Shown: in pieces, positions 1 through 6,932 of the stretch
Position numbering within the stretch: position 1 is the first letter of the stretch
How the letters are laid out: each line of letters begins with the position of its first letter
Origin: GCA-002688135 sp964536565
GTDB lineage: Bacteria > Patescibacteriota > Patescibacteriia > Magasanikbacterales > GCA-002688135
Reading direction: 5' to 3'
Length of the DNA: 15,048 nucleotides
NCBI GenBank assembly: GCA_964536565.1
Contig: CAZHXK010000030.1
Location: forward strand, 1-15,048
Program-made: the position numbers and the translations under genes
The notes under the pieces: generated by a model
Seen by the model: only the letters and a program-made list of their open reading frames with translations
Told to the model about the DNA's origin: nothing
Databases searched by the model: none

Positions 1-38
1 AATCCATATATCAACAGTATACCAGTATTCAGAGAAAC

Positions 39-66
39 AAAAAACCTCCAAAAACGAAGGTTTTTT
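39..66 (-). terminator. Intrinsic terminator behind the first DUF378 gene
   Basis: A 9-bp stem pairs 39-47 with 58-66 around a 10-base loop. Read on the minus strand, the hairpin lies about 20 bases past the stop codon of the 87-293 gene. The stem ends in A6/T6 runs, so it could also work on the plus strand for a gene left of the window. Confidence 0.7.
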
Positions 67-86
67 ACACAAGCATCCAAAGCAGA

Positions 87-293
87 TTACATCTTACATT
101 CCTTACACGTACCCTTATGTGAAACAAGCTCATACAGAGCTGACAGACCCACTAACACATAGAGCACCTTTGCTCCTTGTGAATCCATTCCTCCGAGCCA
201 TGCTGAAACATCCCATCCCCAAATTGCGAAAGCGAGCCAGTTAAGACCACCAATCACAAGCAATAGAAATGTAAGCTTATGCAAATTTTTCAT
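87..293 (-). CDS. DUF378 family small membrane protein
   Basis: This 68-residue protein matches the DUF378 (YuzA-like) pattern: a first hydrophobic helix holding LLLVIGGLNWLAF (about residues 9-25), a short polar link, and a second helix holding VLYVLVGLSALYEL (about 43-57). It should be an integral membrane protein with two passes; the family has no established function. The C-terminal tail carries a Cys pair, CKEC, one residue from the end, similar to the CGSC tail of the second copy at 9862-10068. The ATG at 293 begins just before the first helix. No clear ribosome binding site precedes it. It appears monocistronic, with a terminator at 39-66. Family assignment is from motif recognition. 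Confidence 0.85.
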   Translation of the reverse strand: MKNLHKLTFLLLVIGGLNWLAFAIWGWDVSAWLGGMDSQGAKVLYVLVGLSALYELVSHKGTCKECKM

Positions 294-351
294 AGTATGT
301 CGTTAGAACCTTCGTATAAAGATTCCTTAATATAAAAACGACCTTTGTTTT

Positions 352-360
352 ACTATAGCA
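352..360 (-). promoter_or_regulatory. Extended -10 promoter for the first DUF378 gene
   Basis: On the minus strand the sequence reads TGCTATAGT, an extended -10 element (TGn plus TATAGT at 352-357). The matching -35 position (GTGCTT) is poor, as often seen with extended -10 promoters. Initiation near 345 would give a leader of about 50 bases. It lies between the nuclease stop codon (380) and the DUF378 start. Confidence 0.4.
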
Positions 361-379
361 CATTATCACCAAAGAAGCA

Positions 380-1246
380 CTACAAAATTACACTCTGTTT
401 CGTTTGCTCCTCTTGTTTTTCCAATACATAAATATCCGCACCATAATCGTCAACACCAACCAACTTCCCTTTTCCTGCGACGACTAATTCCAACTCCTTA
501 CATGCGAAACATCCATCAGTCTTGCACTTAAATGATTTAATCTGTCGAGCTAGCTTAATATCACGTGCAACTTTCAAAACTTTTTCTTGCGCTTCTACCG
601 ATGGCGGCAATATCTGCTCAATCGGTTCATCATGATATGCAACATACCAATAACTCGCCCCCACAACCGGCCACTCCTGACAATTCTCCACAAGTAATCT
701 ATAAATAGGAAGCTGTAACGACTCTTCAGATTCCTGATTTTTTCCAGTTTTAAAATCGATAATATGAACAGACTTATCGTCAGCATCGTACTCCAACCAA
801 TCAATCAATCCACACAAAATAATATTATCTTCCTCACTCAACCAATAATAAGGCAAATCCATCTGAATTTTCACGGCCAAACGAGACAGCGGCCCCGGAC
901 TTTTCATCACACGACGCAACATATCCTGCCCTCTCTTTTTATAATCCGATTCCTGCTTATCAGAAGCAAATCCACCCAATTCCCCTTCAAACTTTTTCCA
1001 TACCACATCAAACTTCTCAATCAATGAATCACGAAAACGATCCTGCCTTGGCAACACAGACAAACCTTCGAGTACTTCATGCACCGCACCACCAAGCGCC
1101 AACGCCGGCGACATCACCTTTACTTTGTGACCCGTCTTAGGATCCTTATATACGTTCTTCAAATAATATGCACGCGGACATTTCAAATAATCTGAAATTG
1201 ATGAATGCGACACCCACGTCGCGCTGAATTTATCTTTTTTTGCCAT
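380..1246 (-). CDS. PD-(D/E)XK nuclease, RecB/Cas4/AddB-like, 4-Cys type
   Basis: This 288-residue protein has the RecB-family nuclease core: H56 (GGAVHEV), D149 (LCGLIDWLEY), D164 and K166 (IIDFKTGK), and Q178/Y182 (QLPIY), the H, D, DxK and QxxxY motifs of the fold. One cysteine before the core (C23, LKCPRAYY) and three after it (C241, C246, C249 in CKTDGCFAC) have the arrangement that holds a 4Fe-4S cluster in AddB, Cas4 and Dna2. It is expected to cut or resect DNA. The start is placed at ATG 1244-1246 (MAKKDKF), not at an upstream in-frame codon, because the extra 21 residues would overlap the ZIP gene and the conserved part starts soon after. It begins 7 bases behind the ZIP stop codon, so the two are co-transcribed. 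No cas, addA or recB gene is nearby, so a stand-alone repair nuclease is more likely than Cas4. Confidence 0.85.
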   Translation of the reverse strand: MAKKDKFSATWVSHSSISDYLKCPRAYYLKNVYKDPKTGHKVKVMSPALALGGAVHEVLEGLSVLPRQDRFRDSLIEKFDVVWKKFEGELGGFASDKQESDYKKRGQDMLRRVMKSPGPLSRLAVKIQMDLPYYWLSEEDNIILCGLIDWLEYDADDKSVHIIDFKTGKNQESEESLQLPIYRLLVENCQEWPVVGASYWYVAYHDEPIEQILPPSVEAQEKVLKVARDIKLARQIKSFKCKTDGCFACKELELVVAGKGKLVGVDDYGADIYVLEKQEEQTKQSVIL

Positions 1247-1253
1247 AGTACTA

Positions 1254-2030
1254 TCAGTGCCCGCCAACCAACTGGCCGACCATAAATAAAGCTGCGACTC
1301 CCAACACAATCAAAACCAAATGAGCAATTGAGTGATCAATACGATTTTCATGATGCAGCTCTGGAATCAAATCAGAGAGTGCAATGTACAACAACCCACC
1401 AGCCGAAATCGGAAGTAATGCACCAGCCAAACCTTCAACACGGCCCGCAAACAAAATAACGAACACCGCACCCAACACACTTCCTAATTCCGATATCACA
1501 TTCCAAAATAAAACCTTCGACTTCTTCATCCCAGAAGCAATCAGTACAGAAAAATCTCCAACTTCTTGTGGCAGCTCATGCGCAATCTCCGCAATCGCAG
1601 CTGAAATACCCAAAGGGATCGAAACTAAGAATGCACTCGCAACCAACACACCATCCAAAAAATTGTGAAAAAAATCCCCAACAATCACCAAGCCACTCGT
1701 TGCATGCAAACGAGATGTATCACAAACACCACCCTTCCGATCGATACCATGTTTGTGACAATGCTGAATCACCAACGCCTTCTCAATAACAAACGAAACC
1801 ATAATCCCAACCAATATCAAGAACGAAGCCTTGTGCGGATCATGCAACTCAAAGGATTCTGGCAACAAATCAAAAAAGACAGCACCAAGCATCGCACCGA
1901 CAGCAAACGAAAGAAAGTAGTGCGCAAACTTCTTCACGAGTTCGTCTTTCCACAACAGCAATAATGCTGCCGAAAAACCCAATAATCCACCCACAGACAC
2001 GACAAGAATGATAATAAGATTTATATTCAT
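1254..2030 (-). CDS. ZIP family divalent metal transporter
   Basis: This 258-residue integral membrane protein has hydrophobic segments near residues 3-26, 37-55, 68-88, 112-136, 140-158, 172-195, 203-225 and 233-255, matching the eight-helix ZIP fold. The two metal-site signatures are present: HNFLDG (H122, N123, D126) in helix 4 and HELPQEVGD (H151, E152, Q155, E156, D159) in helix 5. The latter is the LIV-1-type HEXPHEXGD motif with Gln for the second His. A His-containing loop (HCHKHG, about 90-95) lies between helices 3 and 4. It is expected to import Zn2+ or other divalent metals. It is first in an operon with the nuclease. Its TGA stop is followed in frame by TAG. Its -10 box lies 8 bases before the ATG, so the AGGGG before the start may not be transcribed. 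Confidence 0.92.
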   Translation of the reverse strand: MNINLIIILVVSVGGLLGFSAALLLLWKDELVKKFAHYFLSFAVGAMLGAVFFDLLPESFELHDPHKASFLILVGIMVSFVIEKALVIQHCHKHGIDRKGGVCDTSRLHATSGLVIVGDFFHNFLDGVLVASAFLVSIPLGISAAIAEIAHELPQEVGDFSVLIASGMKKSKVLFWNVISELGSVLGAVFVILFAGRVEGLAGALLPISAGGLLYIALSDLIPELHHENRIDHSIAHLVLIVLGVAALFMVGQLVGGH

Positions 2031-2038
2031 AGTCCCCT

Positions 2039-2067
2039 ATTCTACAGAAAAACGATGAAATAATCAA
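2039..2067 (-). promoter_or_regulatory. Promoter of the ZIP-nuclease operon, leaderless type
   Basis: On the minus strand TTGATT (2062-2067), a 17-bp spacer and TAGAAT (2039-2044) form a sigma-70-like promoter. Only 8 bases separate the -10 box from the ATG at 2030, so transcription should begin at or within about two bases of the start codon. The same hexamers with the same spacing precede dus (13162-13190). The -35 box lies two bases beyond the T-run of the palindromic element. Confidence 0.65.
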
Positions 2068-2069
2068 AC

Positions 2070-2200
2070 AAAAAAAAGCACGTCATCCTGAGCAAAACGA
2101 AACGTAGTGGAGTGACGTCGAAGGATCCCGTAGATCTGCCGACGAGATCCTTCGATTGTATTAGTTCGTTCCTCACTCATTCCGCTCAGGATGACGTGCT
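2070..2200 (-). repeat. Long palindromic intergenic element, also usable as a terminator
   Basis: A perfect 17-bp inverted repeat (2077-2093 with 2184-2200, AGCACGTCATCCTGAGC) brackets about 90 bases. An inner inverted repeat, CGAAGGATC (2119-2127) with GATCCTTCG (2146-2154), lies inside it. On the minus strand the outer stem is followed by eight T (2070-2077), so the element can end the transcript of the 2207-2476 gene, whose stop is six bases away. The wording resembles dispersed palindromic repeats seen in several bacterial genomes (from memory, not searched). A shortened copy lies at 2555-2628. No coding sequence is seen inside. Confidence 0.8.
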
Positions 2201-2206
2201 AAAATC

Positions 2207-2476
2207 CTATTTTTTGTGAGGCATAATCGCATGCCATGCAAACGCATAGAGCCATGCCCACATGTACACCTGCACTGCACCGTAGAAAAAGCTGGTCGAA
2301 TCCAACCCCTCAAAACCAACAAACATCATGCGCAACATACGCATATGCAGCTCCATCTCTACCGGATAAATAAATCCCCAGAAAAAACAAAGTGTGTACG
2401 CTGCGACAAAAAATAAACCAAGTCGATGCGTGAAGTATGTATGATTATGCTTTTTCGCTGCTGCTTTTTTAGCCAT
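2207..2476 (-). CDS. Small two-helix membrane protein, unknown function
   Basis: I do not recognise this 89-residue protein. It starts with a basic, Ala/Lys-rich segment (MAKKAAAKKH), then has two hydrophobic helices at about 18-38 and 63-84, both rich in aromatic residues (FFWGFIYP; YMWAWLYAFAW). The 40-62 link is Met-rich (ELHMRMLRMMF). The basic N-terminus would favour the inside of the membrane. The start is well supported by AAGGAGGGG at 2479-2487, two bases before the ATG, one of the few strong Shine-Dalgarno sites in the minus-strand half. An extended -10 promoter at 2513-2521 makes it a separate unit from nrdB. It ends six bases before the palindromic element. The aromatic, Met-rich make-up might suit a redox or metal setting, but that is speculation. 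Confidence 0.75.
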   Translation of the reverse strand: MAKKAAAKKHNHTYFTHRLGLFFVAAYTLCFFWGFIYPVEMELHMRMLRMMFVGFEGLDSTSFFYGAVQVYMWAWLYAFAWHAIMPHKK

Positions 2477-2512
2477 ATCCCCTCCTTATGTAAGTATGTA
2501 TTTTAGTTATTC

Positions 2513-2521
2513 ATTATACCA
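2513..2521 (-). promoter_or_regulatory. Extended -10 promoter of the two-helix membrane protein gene
   Basis: On the minus strand TGGTATAAT is a full-consensus -10 (2513-2518) with a TGn extension. The same extended box, in the context TGTGGTATAAT, occurs before nrdA (6741-6749). No good -35 is seen. Initiation near 2506 leaves a leader of about 30 bases with a strong ribosome binding site. Confidence 0.65.
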
Positions 2522-2554
2522 CACAAAACGAAAAGTATTATCCCGACAAAAAAA

Positions 2555-2628
2555 GATCCCGTCATATTCAGCAGTACATCCGATTGCTGAATACAACGAG
2601 ATACTTCGACTAAAACGCTCAGGATGAC
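2555..2628 (-). repeat. Truncated copy of the palindromic element, behind nrdB
   Basis: Three blocks of the 2070-2200 element recur in the same order: GATCCCGT (2555-2562), CGAGATACTTCGA (2597-2609, 12 of 13 identical) and CGCTCAGGATGAC (2616-2628, identical). The long outer stem is lost; a different hairpin, TATTCAGCA/TGCTGAATA (2565-2573 with 2585-2593), is present. The copy ends five bases from the nrdB stop codon, the same kind of position as the full element, and may act as its 3' processing or termination structure. Confidence 0.65.
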
Positions 2629-2633
2629 AATTT

Positions 2634-3668
2634 TTACCAATCCAAGGTACCACCTGTTTGATACTCTGTAACGCGTGTTTCAAAGAAATTCTTTTCCTTC
2701 GATAAATCAATCGCTTCACTCATCCATGGGAATGGATTCGCTGTGTTGAACTGCAGTGGCAATCCAACACGAGACAAACGACGATCTGCAATATGTTCGA
2801 TATATTGTTTGAAACCCTCAGCATTCATCCCAAAGATTCCTTTAGGAAATACCGTCTGCGCATATGTGTATTCAAGTACCGCAGCTTCACGAACCAAATT
2901 CACGATATGCTGTTGAAATTCTGGTGTCCACAATTCTGGCTGTTCTTCTTTGATCGTATTGATCATATTGATACCGAAGTTGAGATGCTGCGATTCATCC
3001 CGCATGATGTACTGAATCTGCTCAGCCGATCCCATCATCTTATTCTGACGTTGGAAACCGAACATCACCGCAAATGATGAGTAGAAGAATATTCCTTCCA
3101 AAATCAATGCGAATACACACATGTTCTCGAGAAACTTCTGATCATTCTCGAACGTTCCTGTTTTAAATGCTGGATCGAAAATTCCTTCATTAAACGTAAG
3201 TACAAATGATGCTTTGTTATAAATCGCATCAACCTCACGATACATGTTGAAGATTTTCCCTTCATCGAGTGCGAGTGACTCAACGATATACTGATATGCA
3301 TGCGTATGAATCGCTTCCTCGTATGCCTGTCGTAACATATACATGCGACATTCTGGAGATGAGATATGCTTGTAGAACGCGATAACAATATTGTTCGCTG
3401 CAATCGAATCCGCTGTCGTGAAGAAACCAAGCACTGTTTGGAATGCTTCTTTCTCCTCATGTGTGAGAAACGTAGGAGATTTCCAATGTTCAATATCTCG
3501 CTGCATGGAAATTTCCGTTGGCAACCAATGATTCGCATTTCCAGCATTATACGCATCCCACGCAAACGTATGTTTCATGGGATAAAGTTGCATCACATCA
3601 GCGTTCTCACCATTGATGATGCGACGCTTGTTGATGTCGACCGGTGTTGAGGTTTTTTCGATGGGCAT
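2634..3668 (-). CDS. nrdB: Class I ribonucleotide reductase beta subunit
   Basis: This 344-residue ferritin-like R2 subunit makes the radical that NrdA uses to reduce ribonucleotides. All six metal ligands can be read: D87 (TTADSI), E118 and H121 (EEAIHTH), E191 (LEGIFFY), E225 and H228 (RDESQH). The position of the radical tyrosine is Y125 (HTHAY). The segment around residues 115-145 strongly resembles chlamydial class Ic R2 proteins, which have Phe there, so this one has a Chlamydia-like frame with the Tyr kept. The C-terminal tail (GGTLDW) ends in the usual aromatic residue for docking to the alpha subunit. It starts 16 bases behind nrdA with no visible Shine-Dalgarno site, so it is co-transcribed and possibly translationally coupled. 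Length is normal for the family. The metal used (Fe/Fe, Mn/Fe) cannot be told from sequence alone. Confidence 0.96.
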   Translation of the reverse strand: MPIEKTSTPVDINKRRIINGENADVMQLYPMKHTFAWDAYNAGNANHWLPTEISMQRDIEHWKSPTFLTHEEKEAFQTVLGFFTTADSIAANNIVIAFYKHISSPECRMYMLRQAYEEAIHTHAYQYIVESLALDEGKIFNMYREVDAIYNKASFVLTFNEGIFDPAFKTGTFENDQKFLENMCVFALILEGIFFYSSFAVMFGFQRQNKMMGSAEQIQYIMRDESQHLNFGINMINTIKEEQPELWTPEFQQHIVNLVREAAVLEYTYAQTVFPKGIFGMNAEGFKQYIEHIADRRLSRVGLPLQFNTANPFPWMSEAIDLSKEKNFFETRVTEYQTGGTLDW

Positions 3669-3684
3669 AATTTAATGATTACAA

Positions 3685-6567
3685 TTACTGACAAGCTTCA
3701 CAATCCGGATCTTCAATCCGACACAACTTAACTTCACCTGCTGGAACTTTCGATAAATCTATCTTCTTTGGTTTTTCTGGTGCGAGTGTTCCCGCGGCTG
3801 CTGCATTTTGTACTGCTGAAGGTGCTGATGCTGCTGAAACGACATCTGCTGCAGCAACTCCCGTTGATCGCTTATGTGTATCACCAAACTGCTGTGTTGC
3901 AACAGTGGATTTCTCAACTTGTGACGCAGCCAACGAACGCAAGTAATATGTCGTTTTTAATCCTAAGTCCCATGCATAGTGATACAGATCACTAATGTCC
4001 TTACCAGATTTACCCGCATAGAACACATTCATTGATTGTGATTGATCGATCCATTTCCCTCTTGCAGCTGCCGCGCGCATCAACCATCGTCCATCAATCT
4101 CAAACACTTCTTTATATTTCTTTCGAACGTCCTCAGGAATTTCTGTGATTTGTGCAATCGATCCATCGTTATATTTCAACTTGCCAAGCATCTCATCATC
4201 CCACAAGTTCAATGCTTTCAATTCTTCAACTAACTTTTTATTCACGACTGTAAAGTCACCAGACGCATTTGATTTCACGTAAATGTTTTTGTAGATCGGT
4301 TCAATAGTTGGTGTACAACCGGAAATATTTGCGATCGTCGCAGTTGGCGCAACAGCCATGTGATTTGAATTTCGCAATCCATATTTCGCTACGCTCTCAC
4401 GAACTGGTGTCCAATCCATCTGCCCTGCTCGTGGTGTATCAATTTTCACGCCACGCTCAGACTCGAGCAAATCAATTGTATCGACAGGGAAAATTCCGCG
4501 ATCCCATTTACTTCCTTCATATGAACCATACGCACCACGCTCCTGAGCCAACTGTGATGACGTAAGTAATGCGTAGTATGAGATAATTTCCTGTGAACGA
4601 TCCGCGAACGCAACACACTCCTCACTATCAAACTGAATGCCTAATTCATACAACGCATCTTGGTACCCCATGACACCCAACCCAATCGGACGATGTCGCA
4701 TGTTTGAATTCTTCGCTTCGATTGTTGGATAGAAATTCGCATCAACCACATTGTCGAGCATGCGCATTGCTGTCGTGATTGTTTTACGCAATTTATCTTC
4801 GAGTAATTCACCGTTTCCTACATGTCGCGACAGATTCACACTCCCCAAATTACATACCGCTGTTTCTTCTGCAGATGTATTCAAGGTAATTTCCGTACAC
4901 AAGTTCGAGCTGTGAACCACACCAACGTGATCCTGTGGTGAACGAATGTTTGATGGATCCTTAAACGTAATCCATGGGTGACCTGTTTCAAACAACATAG
5001 TCAGCATCTTCTTCCACAATTCCTTCGCTGGCATGATTTTGAACAACGCCATCTCCCCTGCTGCTGCACGTCGTTCATATTCGATATATTTTCCTTCAAA
5101 CTCCTTGCCGTATACGTGATGCAAATCTGGAGTTTCATCTGGAGAAAAGAGTGTCCACTGACCATCTTCCTTCACACGCTTCATGAACAAATCTGGAATC
5201 CAAGCTGCTGTGTTCATGTCGTGCGTTCGACGACGCTCATCTCCTGTATTTTTTCGTAATTCAATAAAATCTTCGAAGTCGATGTGCCAATTTTCCATGT
5301 ATGCACATGTTGCACCACGACGACGTCCAGATCGATTAATCGCAACCGTTGTGTCGTTAGCAATCTTCAAGAATGGAACCACACCCTGAGATTCAACTCC
5401 TGTTCCTTTAATCAATGCACCAACACCACGCAAGTTTGTCCAATCGTTTCCAATTCCTCCAGACCATTTGGATAGCTGCGCATTATCACCGATACATTTG
5501 AAAATGTGGTCGAGTGAATCTTCGATGGTTGTTAAGTAACAACTTGAAAGCTGCGGATGAGCTGTTCCTGCGTGAAAGAGTGTTGGTGTAGATGGCACAA
5601 ACAACAACTGAGACATGTTCTCGTAAAACTCTACTGCTCGTGCATCCCGCTGGCTCGCCGGCTCATTAATCGCCAATCCCATAGCAACACGCATCCAGAA
5701 AATCTGTGGTGTCTCGAGCTTCTCTCGTGTCACAGGGTTTTGGATGAAATATCGATCAGCCAATGTCTGTACACCTAAGTATTCGAAATAATCGTTGCGT
5801 GAGAAATCCATCTTTATTGAAAGATAGCTTAAATCATACAACAACATGCGTGGATCAAGCTTTCCGATCTGTGCCCCTTTATGAATACTTTCAACAAAGG
5901 CACGTCGGAGTTGTGAATCCAAATCTGCGAAATTAATCTTTTCAATGCCGATGACATTCTTGTGTAATCCATTCAACAAGATTCGTGCTGCAACTTTTGA
6001 GTATGCTGGATCGCGCTCAATTGATGAACGAACCACCATGACGAGCGCACGTTCAATATCCTCGGATTTAATATCTTCGTATAACTCGGAACGACACTGC
6101 TGTGCCAACCCATCAACATCCACATCCTTTTCATATCCACGTGCCGAATGCGCAAGTGAAGCCTTCAGCTTTTCCATCGAAAACAACTCACGCTTTCCAT
6201 TTCGCTTTGTAATGTACAATCCTTCTTCTTCGATTTTTTTAATCACCTCTTCAACTTTCTCCTGGCGCTGCTTCTGATGTTCGTATCGATAAATGATGTA
6301 TGCTTTAGCTACGCCAAAGTGACCGTTCTCCATGAGAACCTGCTCTACAACATTCTGTACATCTTCAACTGAAGGCGTGCTCTCGTCTTTGTAGCGCTCG
6401 TTGAGTAGGTTTACAACCGCCAACGCAATCTCCCCCAAACCATCTTCAGGAGCCGCACCAGACTCATGAATAAATGCCTTACGAATCGCCTCATGAATTT
6501 TCTGAGGCACAAAATCTACAACCTCTCCACTGCGCTTTCTTACCGACTTGATGTTTGTGCTGTACAT
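3685..6567 (-). CDS. nrdA: Class I ribonucleotide reductase alpha (catalytic) subunit
   Basis: This 960-residue R1 subunit reduces ribonucleotides to deoxyribonucleotides with the NrdB radical. Two ATP-cone domains come first, about residues 7-97 and 117-205 (YITKRNGKRELF begins the second), making it longer than the 760-residue E. coli protein and like chlamydial NrdA. The barrel follows with C343 (LSSCYL) and C572 (AVCNLGS) as the active-site redox pair, and N555, C557 and E559 in NLCTEI as the radical cysteine and its acid/base partners. Y874-Y875 (TTYYLR) fit the radical-transfer tyrosines. A flexible Ala-rich tail (about 905-935) leads to a terminal CxxC (C956, C959), the reductant-facing pair. 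The ATG at 6567 lies seven codons before the first cone; TGA occurs in frame ten codons upstream. No Shine-Dalgarno site is adjacent. Regulation by dATP through the cones and by an NrdR-like repressor at 6666-6713 is inferred. Confidence 0.97.
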   Translation of the reverse strand: MYSTNIKSVRKRSGEVVDFVPQKIHEAIRKAFIHESGAAPEDGLGEIALAVVNLLNERYKDESTPSVEDVQNVVEQVLMENGHFGVAKAYIIYRYEHQKQRQEKVEEVIKKIEEEGLYITKRNGKRELFSMEKLKASLAHSARGYEKDVDVDGLAQQCRSELYEDIKSEDIERALVMVVRSSIERDPAYSKVAARILLNGLHKNVIGIEKINFADLDSQLRRAFVESIHKGAQIGKLDPRMLLYDLSYLSIKMDFSRNDYFEYLGVQTLADRYFIQNPVTREKLETPQIFWMRVAMGLAINEPASQRDARAVEFYENMSQLLFVPSTPTLFHAGTAHPQLSSCYLTTIEDSLDHIFKCIGDNAQLSKWSGGIGNDWTNLRGVGALIKGTGVESQGVVPFLKIANDTTVAINRSGRRRGATCAYMENWHIDFEDFIELRKNTGDERRRTHDMNTAAWIPDLFMKRVKEDGQWTLFSPDETPDLHHVYGKEFEGKYIEYERRAAAGEMALFKIMPAKELWKKMLTMLFETGHPWITFKDPSNIRSPQDHVGVVHSSNLCTEITLNTSAEETAVCNLGSVNLSRHVGNGELLEDKLRKTITTAMRMLDNVVDANFYPTIEAKNSNMRHRPIGLGVMGYQDALYELGIQFDSEECVAFADRSQEIISYYALLTSSQLAQERGAYGSYEGSKWDRGIFPVDTIDLLESERGVKIDTPRAGQMDWTPVRESVAKYGLRNSNHMAVAPTATIANISGCTPTIEPIYKNIYVKSNASGDFTVVNKKLVEELKALNLWDDEMLGKLKYNDGSIAQITEIPEDVRKKYKEVFEIDGRWLMRAAAARGKWIDQSQSMNVFYAGKSGKDISDLYHYAWDLGLKTTYYLRSLAASQVEKSTVATQQFGDTHKRSTGVAAADVVSAASAPSAVQNAAAAGTLAPEKPKKIDLSKVPAGEVKLCRIEDPDCEACQ

Positions 6568-6598
6568 AAAGATTACCGAGGCTAAAGAGTCGAATCAC

Positions 6599-6616
6599 TG
6601 CGTTCCTCCAAACGCA
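6599..6616 (-). promoter_or_regulatory. Small hairpin in the nrdA leader with GGAGG in its loop
   Basis: In the nrdA transcript TGCGTT and AACGCA (6 bp) enclose the loop TGGAGG, the strongest Shine-Dalgarno-like sequence before nrdA. It lies 37 bases from the nrdA ATG, too far to serve it, but six bases before a GTG (6596-6598). That GTG opens a 35-codon frame ending in TGA at 6491-6493 inside nrdA, in another frame. Whether it is translated is unknown; chance is quite possible. Confidence 0.3.
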
Positions 6617-6665
6617 TCATCGACTTTTCTGCTCCCCCTTATTAAGTAGTGGTGATTAGATTATG

Positions 6666-6713
6666 AAACTAGATGTGGGGGTCAAAACTATTCTTGAACA
6701 CAACATCTAGTGA
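6666..6713. promoter_or_regulatory. Tandem NrdR-box-like operator of nrdAB
   Basis: Two 16-bp sites, 6666-6681 (AAACTAGATGTGGGGG) and 6698-6713 (ACACAACATCTAGTGA), match the core of the NrdR consensus acaCwAtATwTwGtgt: both keep C4, A6, A8, T9, T11 and G13. They start 32 bp apart, about three helical turns, the usual spacing of NrdR box pairs. Together they form a perfect 9-bp inverted repeat, ACTAGATGT/ACATCTAGT (6668-6676, 6703-6711). NrdR is the known repressor of nrd operons, so repression of nrdAB is inferred. They lie downstream of the best -10 box (6741-6746). A second, weaker promoter may have box one in its spacer. Confidence 0.65.
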
Positions 6714-6740
6714 TTCACAACTCTTCTCAATTCCAAATAG

Positions 6741-6749
6741 ATTATACCA
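6741..6749 (-). promoter_or_regulatory. Extended -10 promoter of nrdAB
   Basis: TGGTATAAT on the minus strand (hexamer 6741-6746) is an extended consensus -10, in the same TGTGGTATAAT context as the 2513-2521 promoter. No clear -35 is seen. Initiation near 6734 gives a leader of about 165 bases that contains both NrdR-like boxes and the 6599-6616 hairpin. A weaker alternative is CATAAT (minus strand, 6660-6665) with TTTTGA 16 bases upstream. Confidence 0.6.
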
Positions 6750-6897
6750 CACTCACGATTTGGTACTTATCCCCCATTAGTGGATAAAATAATTACACAA
6801 CACTAACACACAAAAAATAATCGAAGTGTATCTAAAAACAACACGCCACCTGCAGTTTCATAGATACGAAAAAGATGGAGCACGTCAGACTTTTTTA
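6750..6897. other. Intergenic divergent spacer without a gene
   Basis: This A/T-rich stretch separates the nrdAB promoter from the plus-strand RNA gene. I see no coding sequence. The only clear structure is a 7-bp inverted repeat, GTATCTA (6828-6834) with TAGATAC (6861-6867), around 26 bases. A T6 run (6891-6896) lies one base before the next -35 box, as terminator T-runs do elsewhere in the window, but no convincing stem precedes it. Confidence 0.4.
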
Positions 6898-6926
6898 TTG
6901 ACAAACATCCTGATCCATGCTATTGT
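6898..6926 (+). promoter_or_regulatory. Strong promoter of the structured RNA gene
   Basis: A perfect -35 TTGACA (6898-6903), a 17-bp spacer and TATTGT (6921-6926) with a TGC extension (6918-6920) form a near-ideal promoter. TATAAT overlaps at 6926-6931, but its spacing of 22 is too long. Initiation is expected near 6933. Confidence 0.8.
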
Positions 6927-6932
6927 ATAATC

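Noticed and set aside
380..1246. Cas4 of a CRISPR system
   Set aside because: No cas1, cas2 or repeat array is in the window, and stand-alone nucleases of this type are common.
1254..1256. UGA recoded as glycine, as in some Patescibacteria
   Set aside because: All intact genes lack in-frame TGA, as expected if it is a stop; the only TGA stop (ZIP) is followed by TAG, so it is not decisive alone, but long genes such as nrdA are free of TGA.
380..1309. Nuclease start at 1309, giving 309 residues
   Set aside because: The extra 21 residues overlap the end of the ZIP gene and are not part of the fold; ATG 1244-1246 gives a clean operon junction.
3104..3565. 153-codon minus-strand frame inside nrdB
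   Set aside because: It is an alternative frame of nrdB, rich in Arg and Ser, without any recognisable motif or start signal.
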